A DNA stretch of 64,000 bases from JAUWQU01 sp964564285 (GCA_964564285.1 CAZMBZ010000002.1:10022-74021); one strand, 5' to 3'; shown: positions 54,930 through 63,517, counted from the first letter of the stretch. Numbers and translations are program-made. Notes: a model not told the origin generated them from the letters alone.

Positions 54930-54965
54930 CACGGCTCCTATCGTCAGGGGCCGTGTTTGTTTTTA
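54930..54965 (+). terminator. Intrinsic terminator after the envelope cluster
   Basis: CACGGCTCC pairs with GGGGCCGTG (9 bp with one G-T pair) across the short loop TATCGTCA, followed by TTTGTTTTT. It lies 85 bp after the lipoprotein gene. Confidence 0.75.
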
Positions 54966-55015
54966 CGCGGGTTGGAGGCGATCGCGAGGATGGGTATGGT
55001 TCTTGAGATGCCCCC

Positions 55016-55044
55016 TTGTCAACTTAGGAGTTTCGGTGCATACT
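55016..55044 (+). promoter_or_regulatory. Putative promoter of the sigma-factor gene
   Basis: TTGTCA (55016-55021), a 17-bp spacer and CATACT (55039-55044) give a start near 55052, about 65 bp before the sigma gene. This arrangement follows directly on the upstream terminator. Confidence 0.5.
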
Positions 55045-55115
55045 GTAGGGGTAACCGATGGTTTTAAGCGGTTCAATCGGGGCCGGCCCAGGCCGTCGGG
55101 TGAGGGTGGCGTCGG

Positions 55116-56801
55116 ATGCGGAAGTATGCAAACAAGGCAATGGAGACGCTGAACGCAGACTTGAGCGCGGGGCTCAAGCGGCTGCGGAAGGGATACACGG
55201 ACGCGGCCGAGGGGTTGATCCAGATCATCCAGGCCGACCGCGAGTATCCCTATGAGTTCGTCGTTTACCGCCTTACGGGGTATCGTCCGCCGGCGAATGT
55301 TTCCGGCACCGAGCCGATGGGGGGCAAGTCGCTTCAGCAGGATCTCCTTTCGCTCATCCTCGACATATGCGATAGCTTCGAGCTATCGACGGATACGTAT
55401 CCCGAGCCCGTCTACGATTCGCCGGCGCTGGCTCGACGGTTTAATGTTTCAACAAAGACGATCCAGCGATGGCGTCACCAGGGGCTCGCGGCGAGGCGGC
55501 TGGTCTTTCCGGACGGGCGGCGGCGCGTGGCGTTTCTGGAAAGCTCCGTGCGGCGATTTGTTGACGGTCGCGGCAGACAGGTCGCCCGGTCGGGCCGGTT
55601 CACGCAGATGACCGAAGTCCAGCGGCAGGACCTGATCCGTCGCGCCCGGCGAATGTCGAACTTCTGCTCGTGCAGCCTCAGCGATGTCGTCAGGCGCCTC
55701 GCTCGGCGTACTGGCAGGGCGACGGAAACCATTCGCTACACCATTCGAAAATATGACGCCGAGCATCCCGGCGAGGCGGTCTTTCCACACCTGCCAAGCC
55801 GGCTTGGCGAGCAGGAGAAGGCGGCGATCTACCATGGTTTCCTGCGCGGCGTGGCGATCCAGACCCTTGCCAAGCAGTATCATCGCACGCGAGGCAGCAT
55901 CTATCGGATTGTCAGCGAGACGCGGGCCAGGCAACTGCTCGAGCGGCCTATCAAATACGTTCACAACCCGCAGTTCGACCTGCCCAACGCCGACGAACAG
56001 ATCGTTGCCGCCGAGGACCCAACTCAGGGCCATAAGGCGAACGGGCGCAGTCTGGGCCATAGCGAAATGCCCAAAAATCTTCCGCCGTACCTGAGGGCTC
56101 TCTATGAGGTGCCGCTGCTTTCGGCGACGCGGGAGCGGGAGCTGTTTCGGCTTTACAACTATCTGAAGTACAAGGCCGACACGCTGCGCCACAAACTCGA
56201 CCTCAACCGTTTGCGCACCTCGCAGCTTCGCGAGATAGAGCAATTGCTGCTTCAAGCCAACGTCACCAAGAACAAGATCGTGCGAGCCAACCTTCGGCTG
56301 GTGGTGTCGATCGCCAAGAAGCACATTGGCGGGGCGCAAAACCTCTTCGAATTGATCAGCGACGGCAATGTTTCGCTTATGCTGGCGGTCGAGAAGTTCG
56401 ATTACTCGCGAGGTAATCGTTTTTCTACCTACGCCTCGTGGGCGATCATCCGCAACTTCGCGAGGTCCGTCCCGCGAGAGCGTTACCAGCTCGACCGCTT
56501 CGCCACGGGGCATGATGGAATCCTCGACATCGCCGCGAGCCTGAACATCTACGATCCCAATGAAGTCAACCCGGCGGAGCTTCGCGAGAGCATCGACGTT
56601 GTCCTGGCGCAGTTAAAGCCCCGCGAACGGGCGATACTTATCGAGCATTACGGATTGGACGATGAAGGCCAGACTGTCACATTCGACCAGCTTGGGCGGC
56701 ATCTGGGCATCTCCAAGGAACGTGTGCGACAGATCGAAATACAGGCGATCAAGAAACTCCGCGACATTCTTCGCCCCAGGAAAGCTGACCTGTTGTGGTG
56801 A
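55116..56801 (+). CDS. Sigma70-family RNA polymerase sigma factor with multi-HTH N-terminal extension
   Basis: In this 561-residue protein the C-terminal half is a sigma70 core. A region 1.2-like stretch (NLPPYLRALYEVPLLSATRE, about 291) comes first. Region 2 follows with ANLRLVVSIAKKHIGGAQNL and FSTYASWAIIRNFARSVPRE, and region 4 with FDQLGRHLGISKERVRQIEI. Region 3 appears shortened. The first 290 residues are unusual: a MerR/excisionase-like HTH (SPALARRFNVSTKTIQRWRH, about 102-140), a second HTH-like segment (about 168-192) and a third (LAKQYHRTRGSIYRIVSETR, about 241-260). It could recognise extra promoter DNA. It has its own promoter candidate. Clearly not a small ECF sigma. Confidence 0.9.
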   Translation: MRKYANKAMETLNADLSAGLKRLRKGYTDAAEGLIQIIQADREYPYEFVVYRLTGYRPPANVSGTEPMGGKSLQQDLLSLILDICDSFELSTDTYPEPVYDSPALARRFNVSTKTIQRWRHQGLAARRLVFPDGRRRVAFLESSVRRFVDGRGRQVARSGRFTQMTEVQRQDLIRRARRMSNFCSCSLSDVVRRLARRTGRATETIRYTIRKYDAEHPGEAVFPHLPSRLGEQEKAAIYHGFLRGVAIQTLAKQYHRTRGSIYRIVSETRARQLLERPIKYVHNPQFDLPNADEQIVAAEDPTQGHKANGRSLGHSEMPKNLPPYLRALYEVPLLSATRERELFRLYNYLKYKADTLRHKLDLNRLRTSQLREIEQLLLQANVTKNKIVRANLRLVVSIAKKHIGGAQNLFELISDGNVSLMLAVEKFDYSRGNRFSTYASWAIIRNFARSVPRERYQLDRFATGHDGILDIAASLNIYDPNEVNPAELRESIDVVLAQLKPRERAILIEHYGLDDEGQTVTFDQLGRHLGISKERVRQIEIQAIKKLRDILRPRKADLLW

Positions 56802-56855
56802 CTTGCGGTGAACCACCGGCCCGGCAGTGCGTCCAATGAGCAGAGGTGGCATGCG

Positions 56856-57833
56856 ATGAAGCATTGGATTTTGTGCGTGGCCGTACTCGTTGCGGCCTGC
56901 TCGACCAAACCTGATGCGCCCGTCAACGCTCCCGCCAGGCCGGGCGACGGCGTGGTGGCTGCGGCATCGGGCGGTAGCGGCACCGCGATTCAGAAGGCGG
57001 TCGCGGTCAGCGTGCCCTCCAAGGCCGCGCCCCCGGCCATGAAATACCCATCCGCGGCGCTGACGGACTTGTGCGGCAAGCGGGCCGATGACATCCGTCG
57101 CCGGTATGGCCGAAAGCTGAACGTGGTCGTGCATCCGCCGTTCGTGATCGCCGGAGACATGTCCGAGGCGCGGTTGGACTCGCACGCCAAGTCGTCGATT
57201 ATCCGACTGGCCAGGGCGATGTGGACGGCCTACTTCGACAAGAAGCCCGACGAAGTAATCACCGCATTCCTGTTCGCAGGCGAGAAGAACTACAAGCTGC
57301 ACGCACGCCTGGATTATCCTTCCGGCGGATCGCCTTACTACGGTTATTACACCCCGGCCCGGCACGCGATGGTGATGAACATTAACACCGGCGGCGGCAC
57401 GCTCGTTCACGAGCTGACCCACGCCTTGGTAGTCTACGATTTTCCAGACCTGCCGACGTGGTTTAACGAGGGCCTCGCCAGCCTGCACGAGCAGTGTCAG
57501 ATCGAGGAGGATGGCATTACGGGCTTGTCAAACTGGCGACTGCCGGCGCTTCAGGCCGCCATCAAAGCCAAGAATCTCCGTCCGCTGGCGGAGCTTGTCA
57601 CAAAGCGCGACTTCTACGGCCCGCGCCAGGGCATCAACTATGCCCAAGGGCGATACTTCGTGATGTACATGCGGCACAAGGGCCTGCTCGTGAAGTTCTA
57701 CCGGCACTTCCGCGAGCACGCAAGCGGCGACGGGGCGGACATCCGCGCGATCGAACACGTCTTCGGGCGGAAGATTTCCGACATCGAGCCGGCCTTCCTC
57801 GCGTGGGCAATGACACTCAAGTTCCAACGGTGA
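56856..57833 (+). CDS. Putative zinc metallopeptidase lipoprotein (HExxH)
   Basis: The 325 residues start with a short lipoprotein signal MKHWILCVAVLVAAC (cysteine at residue 15). After an Ala/Pro linker comes a domain with HELTHALVVYDFPDLPTWFN followed by EGLASLHEQC. HExxH with the later NEGLA glutamate is the gluzincin-style arrangement of peptidase MA-like proteins. It would act at the cell envelope. The ATG at 56856 is selected for the signal peptide; ATG 56808 adds a hydrophilic leader. It starts 54 bp after the sigma gene. Target unknown. Confidence 0.78.
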   Translation: MKHWILCVAVLVAACSTKPDAPVNAPARPGDGVVAAASGGSGTAIQKAVAVSVPSKAAPPAMKYPSAALTDLCGKRADDIRRRYGRKLNVVVHPPFVIAGDMSEARLDSHAKSSIIRLARAMWTAYFDKKPDEVITAFLFAGEKNYKLHARLDYPSGGSPYYGYYTPARHAMVMNINTGGGTLVHELTHALVVYDFPDLPTWFNEGLASLHEQCQIEEDGITGLSNWRLPALQAAIKAKNLRPLAELVTKRDFYGPRQGINYAQGRYFVMYMRHKGLLVKFYRHFREHASGDGADIRAIEHVFGRKISDIEPAFLAWAMTLKFQR

Positions 57834-57897
57834 CGGCTGGCGCGGTCCCGAGTGCCAACGGGCAACCGGGGTCGCTGGTGCGTGAAAAGCCGATGCT

Positions 57898-59073
57898 TCA
57901 GGCGAAAGGCTGCTCGATGGATGGGCTGGGCTCGGTGAACCATCGCGGGCCGTCTTCGGTGATGTGGACGCAATCCTCCAGCCGGATGCCGAACTCGCCG
58001 TAGATGGCGATCATTGGTTCGTCGGTGAAGCACATGCCTGGTGCCAGCGGCGTTGTGTTTCCTCGGACCATATTCTCCGGTTCATGGACATCCAGGCCGA
58101 TGCCGTGGCCGGTGCGGTGGGGCAGTCCTGGCACCTCGTAGTCGGGTCCGAATCCCACATCAGTGATGACTTTCCGGGCGGCGGCGTCTACGGCCTGGCA
58201 GGGCGCGCCGACCTGGGCGGCAGCGAGCCCTGCGGCCTGGGCACGCTTTTCCAACTCCCATATCTCTCGCTGGCGCGGCGTCGGCTCGCCGAAGATGATC
58301 GCTCTGCTTATATCGGAATGGTAGCCCTCGACTGTACATCCGCCGTCCATGAGCACCACGTCGCCTTCCTTAATTTGCTGCGGTGTCCGGCTACCGTGCG
58401 GGAAGGCCGTCGATTCGCCGAATTGGAAGTCGATCCCGCCGGCGGCGCCCAGTGCGCGGTGGGCGGCAGCGGCGTTGGCCCGGCAGTCATTCTGTGACAT
58501 GCCCTTTTCCAGCATGGAAATAGCCTTCTTATAGGCCGCCACGGTTATGTTCATCGCTCGCTGCATCAGGGCGATCTCGGCGGGGGACTTGACGGCCCGG
58601 CAGGGTACGGTAACGGGATCGGCGCAGACGTATTCAGCGCCCGGTGCGGCGGCGCGGATGCCATCATACAGGAAGAACCGCACCTGTTGCTCCATGGCGA
58701 TTCGCCCCGAGGCGACGTCGCGGTCGGCGAGCACCTGGGCGACTCGCTCGTACGGGCTTTCGTGCTCCTGCCAGGTTCGCACATCGTCGCCGATGACCAT
58801 CGACTGTCGCAGGCGGGCCTCCTCGAAGGTCGGGCAGATGTAGGCGATTTCGCCGCGGGCGGGAATGATCGCCGCGGTCATCCGCTCGCTACGGCTCCAC
58901 CGCAGGCCGGTGAAGTACAGGAGGCTCGTGCCGCCATCGAGGTAGATCGCGTCGATGCCGGTTTCGACCATGAGTCGGCGGGCCTTGTCGATACGGCCCT
59001 GGCGCTCGGCGACGGTGATCGGTGCGATGCCATCGGTCATTGGTTTCAGGTCGGCGAAGTCGCTTGCGGACAT
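57898..59073 (-). CDS. Xaa-Pro aminopeptidase/dipeptidase family (M24B)
   Basis: This 391-residue protein has a creatinase-type N-terminal domain (YLDGGTSLLYFTGLRWSRSE) and a pita-bread catalytic domain. Metal-ligand regions are VVLMDGGCTVEGYHSDISRA (two Asp), LPHRTGHGIGLDVHEPE (His), MCFTDEPMI (Glu) and GIRLEDCVHIT (Glu). It would release N-terminal residues before proline in the cytosol. GGAG eight bases before the ATG at 59073 sets the start. It is convergent with the HExxH gene and 90 bp from the isomerase-like gene upstream on the same strand. Confidence 0.92.
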   Translation of the reverse strand: MSASDFADLKPMTDGIAPITVAERQGRIDKARRLMVETGIDAIYLDGGTSLLYFTGLRWSRSERMTAAIIPARGEIAYICPTFEEARLRQSMVIGDDVRTWQEHESPYERVAQVLADRDVASGRIAMEQQVRFFLYDGIRAAAPGAEYVCADPVTVPCRAVKSPAEIALMQRAMNITVAAYKKAISMLEKGMSQNDCRANAAAAHRALGAAGGIDFQFGESTAFPHGSRTPQQIKEGDVVLMDGGCTVEGYHSDISRAIIFGEPTPRQREIWELEKRAQAAGLAAAQVGAPCQAVDAAARKVITDVGFGPDYEVPGLPHRTGHGIGLDVHEPENMVRGNTTPLAPGMCFTDEPMIAIYGEFGIRLEDCVHITEDGPRWFTEPSPSIEQPFA

Positions 59074-59163
59074 TTGTTGCTCCTTTTCCAAGCCGGGCAC
59101 ACCCCAACCATCCAGGCCGCATGGCCCGCACTCCGTCCAAGGTCGACTAAGAGGTCCGGTTGA

Positions 59164-60048
59164 CTAGTTGGTCTTTTCGGCGGCGATTTCTTTGGCGGTG
59201 TCGTTGAAGAACTTCACGCACGCGGCCAAGTCGGCCAGGGAGTACTTGTACTCGTACTCGATGGAGAACACGCCCTTGAAGCCCTGTGCTTTCAGTTCGC
59301 TCATCACGGCCTTGAGGTCGCCCTGCCCCGTGCCCCATGGGACGTCGTGGCCGTTGCCGAACTGGTGGAGGTCCTTGAAGTGGAATGAAACGATCTTTCC
59401 CTTGAGCATCTTGACGCCGTCGATGGGCTTGATTTTCTTTCGCATCCAATGGCCGGTGTCGGCGCAGGCGCCCATTCGCTTGCTCTTGCCCTTGCAGGCG
59501 GCGAGGACCTTCTCCGGCGGCCAGGAGTACGGATGATTGTGGAATGCCACGTTAATGCCATACTCGCTGCACAGTGAGTCCAGGAAGTCCGGGTTGGACT
59601 CGGTGACGATTGTTTCGAGTCCCATTTCCTTCGCCCAGTCGAAGAACTTGCGTGCGTCGGCTTCCTTACCCGGGAGCCCCGTGACGCCGAAGTTGACGAG
59701 CGTGACGTTCTTTTCCTTCAGCTTGGCTTTGACGGCCTTAATGGCTGCGGGCGTCATGGCCGGGCCCATCTTTTCGGAGATGTCCTTGCTGATTTTCTGG
59801 CCCGGATAGGCCTCGATGCACTTGATGCCGATAGAGGCCGTCTTGTCGATTGCCTCGAAGAGAGTAACTTTATTGAACGTCCATGCCTGTGTCGCCAGTC
59901 GCCATCCGAGCTTCTCGGCATCGGGGGAACCTGTGGCCTGGAACTTCGGTCCGGGTACTTCCTGAGCTCCTCTGCAGACGACGGCGCCGAGGAACCACGA
60001 AGCTGTGGCCATCAGAACGCCCATTACGATTCTCCTGTTTCGCAGCAT
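59164..60048 (-). CDS. Exported sugar phosphate isomerase/epimerase-like TIM-barrel protein
   Basis: The 294 residues begin with a signal peptide (NRRIVMGVLMATASWFLGAV). The AP-endonuclease-2/xylose-isomerase-like barrel contains CIEAYPGQKI, VTESNPDFLD, INVAFHNHPYSW, MGACADTGHW, VSFHFKDLHQF and GVFSIEYEYK, with the histidines, aspartate and glutamates expected of metal-dependent members. Planctomycetes carry many exported proteins of this type, presumably acting on sugars outside the cytosol. AGGAG precedes the ATG. Substrate is unknown. Confidence 0.9.
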   Translation of the reverse strand: MLRNRRIVMGVLMATASWFLGAVVCRGAQEVPGPKFQATGSPDAEKLGWRLATQAWTFNKVTLFEAIDKTASIGIKCIEAYPGQKISKDISEKMGPAMTPAAIKAVKAKLKEKNVTLVNFGVTGLPGKEADARKFFDWAKEMGLETIVTESNPDFLDSLCSEYGINVAFHNHPYSWPPEKVLAACKGKSKRMGACADTGHWMRKKIKPIDGVKMLKGKIVSFHFKDLHQFGNGHDVPWGTGQGDLKAVMSELKAQGFKGVFSIEYEYKYSLADLAACVKFFNDTAKEIAAEKTN

Positions 60049-60083
60049 TGTGTTCTCCTGAAATCAAATACTGGAAACATAAA

Positions 60084-60113
60084 ATCATACCAACGACAGC
60101 CCATGTTGCACAA
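60084..60113 (-). promoter_or_regulatory. Putative promoter of the isomerase-like gene
   Basis: On the minus strand TTGTGC (60113-60108), an 18-bp spacer and TATGAT (60089-60084) lie about 35 bp before the ATG at 60048. Confidence 0.35.
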
Positions 60114-60305
60114 GGCATGGATTGGCTGTTTTTGTCCTGGTCGCGTAATATGTGCGGCGCGGATCAATGCCTTGCGGGTTCTACTTAAAAGCGGCATACT
60201 GCAAGTGCAGGCCGCAGCAATTTTGTCCGGCGGCGGCAGTCGAGAGTGATGTGCAGGGCCTGCCGCCCTGAGAGCTATGACCTACGACTTTCTTTGCGTA
60301 ACAGA

Positions 60306-61058
60306 ATGACTGATTCCGATACCGCCGATCCGCAGCTTTCGATTGTCATGCCGGCCTTTAACGAGGACCGTCGGCTTGGGCCGGCTCTGGATCAAATCAA
60401 GCGTCACTTCGAGTCGTCGCCCATGACGGTCGAGATTATCATCGTCGATGACGGCTCGACGGACGACACCACGGGCGTGGCTGAGCGGTTCGATTCGGGC
60501 GGTATGACGGTTCGGCTGATCCGCAACCGCGTTAATCGAGGCAAGGGTTACAGCGTGCGTCGGGGGATGCGTAAGGCGGCTGGGACGATGATACTCATGA
60601 CCGACACGGACCAGTCCACGCCGATTTATGAGTTGGCCAAGGTCGTGCCATTTCTCAGCGATGGCTACGATGTGGTGATCGGCTCGCGCGATCTTGATGA
60701 GTCTCAGATAATGCAGCGTCAGCCTCATCATCGCCACGGCATGGGACTGTTGATGCGCGGGCTGCGCCGCAAGCTGATGCTCCGTGACATAAGGGACACG
60801 CAGTGCGGTTTCAAGCTTTTCAGCCGGAGCGCGGGCAAGGCGATTTTCCGTCGTGTTCGGGAGGAAGGTTTTCCCTTCGACTGCGAGGCGTTGATGCTGG
60901 CGCGGAAGTTGGGCTATCGGATCAAGGAAGTCGGCGTCATCTGGTGTAACGACCCAGACAGCCGGGTTCGCCCGGTGCGGGATTCGATCCGCATGGTGAT
61001 CGGCCTGGTGCGGATACTGTGGCGACTGAGGGGAATGAAGGATCAAGAACGAATCTGA
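60306..61058 (+). CDS. GT2 glycosyltransferase, dolichyl/polyprenyl-phosphate sugar transferase type
   Basis: This 250-residue GT-A protein starts MTDSDTADPQLSIVMPAFNE. IIIVDDGSTDDT and ILMTDTDQSTP (DxD-like) follow, and DIRDTQCGFKLFSRSAGKAI is typical of dolichyl-phosphate beta-glucosyltransferases. No membrane helix is seen at the C-terminus, so it probably acts at the inner face of the cytoplasmic membrane on a polyprenyl phosphate. The frame extends upstream to 60246, but the ATG at 60306 fits the family. Confidence 0.9.
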   Translation: MTDSDTADPQLSIVMPAFNEDRRLGPALDQIKRHFESSPMTVEIIIVDDGSTDDTTGVAERFDSGGMTVRLIRNRVNRGKGYSVRRGMRKAAGTMILMTDTDQSTPIYELAKVVPFLSDGYDVVIGSRDLDESQIMQRQPHHRHGMGLLMRGLRRKLMLRDIRDTQCGFKLFSRSAGKAIFRRVREEGFPFDCEALMLARKLGYRIKEVGVIWCNDPDSRVRPVRDSIRMVIGLVRILWRLRGMKDQERI

Positions 61059-61089
61059 TCGGTCGTCTTGGGCAGAAGGCTGAGCAACG

Positions 61090-61431
61090 TCAGTCCTCCT
61101 CCAATACTTCCCGCAGCGCCGCGATCAGAGGCGGCAGATCTTCTTTGATCGTTCGCCGAAGCAGATCAAGATCAATAACGTCATATCCATGGACGAGACG
61201 GTTCCGCATGCCGACAATCTGAGGCCAGGGAATGCCAGGGCTCGTATCTCTGGTCTCGGGGGAGACACGATTGGCCGCCTCGCCGACGATTTCCACTAGG
61301 CGCGTCAGCGCCAGTTGAATCACGCGGTTTCGTCGCAATTCTTCCAGTGAGAAATCCACCATCAATTCCGACGCTTCGCGAGCGTGGTTGAGCATGTCGC
61401 TGAGGCTCACTTGATCGTCATGCAGCGTCAT
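61090..61431 (-). CDS. hepT: HepT-like HEPN toxin
   Basis: This 113-residue helical HEPN (DUF86) protein has the RNase motif RNRLVHGY, a full RX4HXY, near residue 77. In characterised HepT/MntA pairs the arginine and histidine cleave RNA and the tyrosine is the site AMPylated by MntA. It overlaps the 3' end of the nucleotidyltransferase gene by 14 bp, showing coupled expression. All key residues are intact. Confidence 0.9.
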   Translation of the reverse strand: MTLHDDQVSLSDMLNHAREASELMVDFSLEELRRNRVIQLALTRLVEIVGEAANRVSPETRDTSPGIPWPQIVGMRNRLVHGYDVIDLDLLRRTIKEDLPPLIAALREVLEED

Positions 61432-61720
61432 ACAGCACCTCCGCCTGGGCGAGCACCTTGTCCCTGAACAGCGGGTTCAGTCCCTTGTACGTGTGGATTT
61501 CCGCCTGGCGTGCCAGGATTCCGCCCAGTTCAATCTCCATTCCAGCCAGGGCGATCATTCCTACCCCGCAGTCAGGCTCGAACTCCACCAGCACGTCGAT
61601 GTCGCTATCGAGTGTAAAATCGTCTCGCAGGACCGACCCGAAAAACGCCAGTCGACGAATTCGGTTGCGGTGGCAGAAGTTAGCAATTTTTTCTCTCGGA
61701 ATCGCTATCTTGACGCTCAT
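61418..61720 (-). CDS. mntA: MntA-like nucleotidyltransferase antitoxin
   Basis: This 100-residue minimal nucleotidyltransferase has LAFFGSVLRDDFTLDSDIDV with the GSx11DxD-type catalytic motif, then VLVEFEPDCGVGMIALAGME. By analogy with characterised pairs it AMPylates and silences the HepT toxin encoded by the overlapping downstream gene. GGAGGTG nine bases before the ATG fixes the start. Confidence 0.9.
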   Translation of the reverse strand: MSVKIAIPREKIANFCHRNRIRRLAFFGSVLRDDFTLDSDIDVLVEFEPDCGVGMIALAGMEIELGGILARQAEIHTYKGLNPLFRDKVLAQAEVLYDAA

Positions 61721-61945
61721 TGGCGCACCTCCGAAAAAGTCTGTTGTTCTTACAATCCCGCCTGGCGGGATAACCTAGGTGCCTCCGCCGCCGGCGGCGT
61801 CGGTTCGCTGTCGAGTGTCTGTATCATCCGAACGATGCACTCTACACAGCTAGCAGAAAGCAAGCTCGGAATCAAGCTTGAACCGTCGCCTGTGCCGTTG
61901 GTTGCAGAATCTTAGCGCAGCCAGGCCTTGCCGGCGGCGTAAAGG

Positions 61946-61984
61946 AAAGGGCCGCGACCGGTTGAATCCGATCGCGGCCCTTTT
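61946..61984. terminator. Bidirectional terminator-like stem-loop between MntA/HepT and permease genes
   Basis: AAAGGGCCGCGACCGG pairs with CCGATCGCGGCCCTTT across loop TTGAAT, with one C/A mismatch. It is followed on the plus strand by TTTTG and preceded by AAAGGAAAG, giving a T-rich tail on the minus strand too. It lies about 50 bp downstream of the minus-strand permease stop. The rest of the 61721-62031 spacer holds only small palindromes (61756-61770; 61787-61798). Confidence 0.7.
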
Positions 61985-62031
61985 GTTCTGCTGCTGACTC
62001 GACCTGGCCCGATTGTTTACGGGCTCGCGGG

Positions 62032-63471
62032 TTAGCCTTTCGCCTTGGCGGGCATTTCGAGCGTCTTGCTCTGGAGGCCAATCTTGGCCAGGATGATGTA
62101 GAGCACGAAGCCGACGATGAAGGCTGCCACCGGCGGGCAGGGGATCTTGCCCGCGAGTGCTTCGAGGCCTGGAATCTGTGCGATGAACTCTACGGCGCCG
62201 ACGGCGAAGCCGACGATCCAGGAGATCCACCCAGCCATGTTCCAGCCGGAGCGCGGTCCAGCCCATTTGCGGCCGGACAGGAGGTAGTCAGCCATCATCG
62301 CACCGCAGACGGGTCCGAACGACGCGCCGATGATGGTGAAGACTTGCGCCGCATTGCCAGCCCATCCGCTGACAGCCAGGGCGATGGCGACGACGGTTCC
62401 GATGCCGCATGAAATGAGCGGATTGACCTTGGGCAGTGTGGTCTTGAAGCTGTTTGTGGCGATGAAGGCCGCGAAGCAGGCAGCCGGGAAAGCCGCAATC
62501 GCCAGCAGATACATGAAGACGTTTCCGACCGTGGTTCCCATGATGGCGCCCATCATCTTAGTGGGATTGAGGCCCTTGAAGCCGGTCGGATTCATTCCGT
62601 AGGCGCCAGCGACGATCAGCAGGGCCAGTCCACCAGCGAAGATGGTGGAAAACGCCACACCGAAGAGCCCGCCGAGATGGACGTCCTTGCCGTTGCGGTT
62701 GTTCATGGCGATGTCAACACCCGCCGCCCCGGCCGTCGCGAAGAAGCCGACGACGTAAGCGATCATCAGGGCGAAAATGGAGAATGTCGATAGCGGCGTG
62801 GCGGCCACAACGGACTCGCTCTGCGTGGTGGCGACCGGCGCGGTTGCGTTAATGAGCGCCTGTGTGTCGAACTTGCCCACGCCGCCGACGGTCGAGACGA
62901 ACAGCACGATCAGGATGACGAAGGGAATCAGCGGCAGGAAGGTCGCCACGCGGGCGACGTACTTGATGCCCTTGAGACCCATGAACGCGCCCAGAATCGC
63001 CCACGCGGCCGCTACGGCCATATGTACGGGGGTGTCCTTGGCTGCTTCCATGCTTTTGAAGAAGGGACTGACCAGGAACCAGGCGGAAAAGTACGCGTTG
63101 ACGGCGAGCCAGCCGAACTGGAGCACGCCCATTAGGAAGCCAGGCATCAGGAAGCCGCCCTTCACGCCGTAGGTGCTCGTACCGACGATGTACAGCGGCA
63201 GGCCGGTCTTCATGCCCAGCAAGCCCGGCACGAGGTAGAACAGGAAGTGGCAGATCAGTGCCGCCGCGACGAGGGCCAGAATCGCCGTGCCCAGGCCGTG
63301 GGCCAGGAATCCGCCGGGCGCCGAACTGCTACCGAAGGGAGCTTGCTGCCAGAACACGAACCACAACATGATTCCAGCGTAGGTCTGCGCCGTGTTCTTG
63401 TACCATGGTGCCCGAGCGCTCATGGGCAAGGGCTGGGCCGAGGCGACATAATCCGGCAAGTTTGAAGCCAT
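62032..63471 (-). CDS. NCS1-family nucleobase permease (cytosine permease-like)
   Basis: This 479-residue membrane protein has about twelve hydrophobic helices. It starts MASNLPDYVASAQPLPMSAR and contains the early conserved IMLWFVFWQQAPFG region and GGFLMPGFLMGVLQFGWLAV. GWAGNAAQVFTIIGASFGPV and GAMMADYLLSGRKW near the C-terminus are typical of CodB/NCS1 transporters, which import cytosine, purines, hydantoin or related compounds with a cation. AAGGAGA before the ATG at 63471 sets the start. No deaminase gene is adjacent, so the substrate is unknown. Confidence 0.88.
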   Translation of the reverse strand: MASNLPDYVASAQPLPMSARAPWYKNTAQTYAGIMLWFVFWQQAPFGSSSAPGGFLAHGLGTAILALVAAALICHFLFYLVPGLLGMKTGLPLYIVGTSTYGVKGGFLMPGFLMGVLQFGWLAVNAYFSAWFLVSPFFKSMEAAKDTPVHMAVAAAWAILGAFMGLKGIKYVARVATFLPLIPFVILIVLFVSTVGGVGKFDTQALINATAPVATTQSESVVAATPLSTFSIFALMIAYVVGFFATAGAAGVDIAMNNRNGKDVHLGGLFGVAFSTIFAGGLALLIVAGAYGMNPTGFKGLNPTKMMGAIMGTTVGNVFMYLLAIAAFPAACFAAFIATNSFKTTLPKVNPLISCGIGTVVAIALAVSGWAGNAAQVFTIIGASFGPVCGAMMADYLLSGRKWAGPRSGWNMAGWISWIVGFAVGAVEFIAQIPGLEALAGKIPCPPVAAFIVGFVLYIILAKIGLQSKTLEMPAKAKG

Positions 63472-63501
63472 GCGTATTCTCCTTGATTCAGGGCTTCCGA
63501 C

Positions 63502-63517
63502 GGCCAGCCTCCTGGCC
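63502..63517. promoter_or_regulatory. Stem-loop in permease leader with T-run on the plus strand
   Basis: GGCCAG (63502-63507) pairs with CTGGCC (63512-63517) around a 4-base loop, and flanking GAC/GTC extends it with one bulge. On the plus strand it is followed by GTTTTTTC, an intrinsic-terminator shape, although no plus-strand gene precedes it. On the minus strand it lies in the 5' leader of the permease mRNA, about 30-45 bases before the ATG. Confidence 0.4.
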
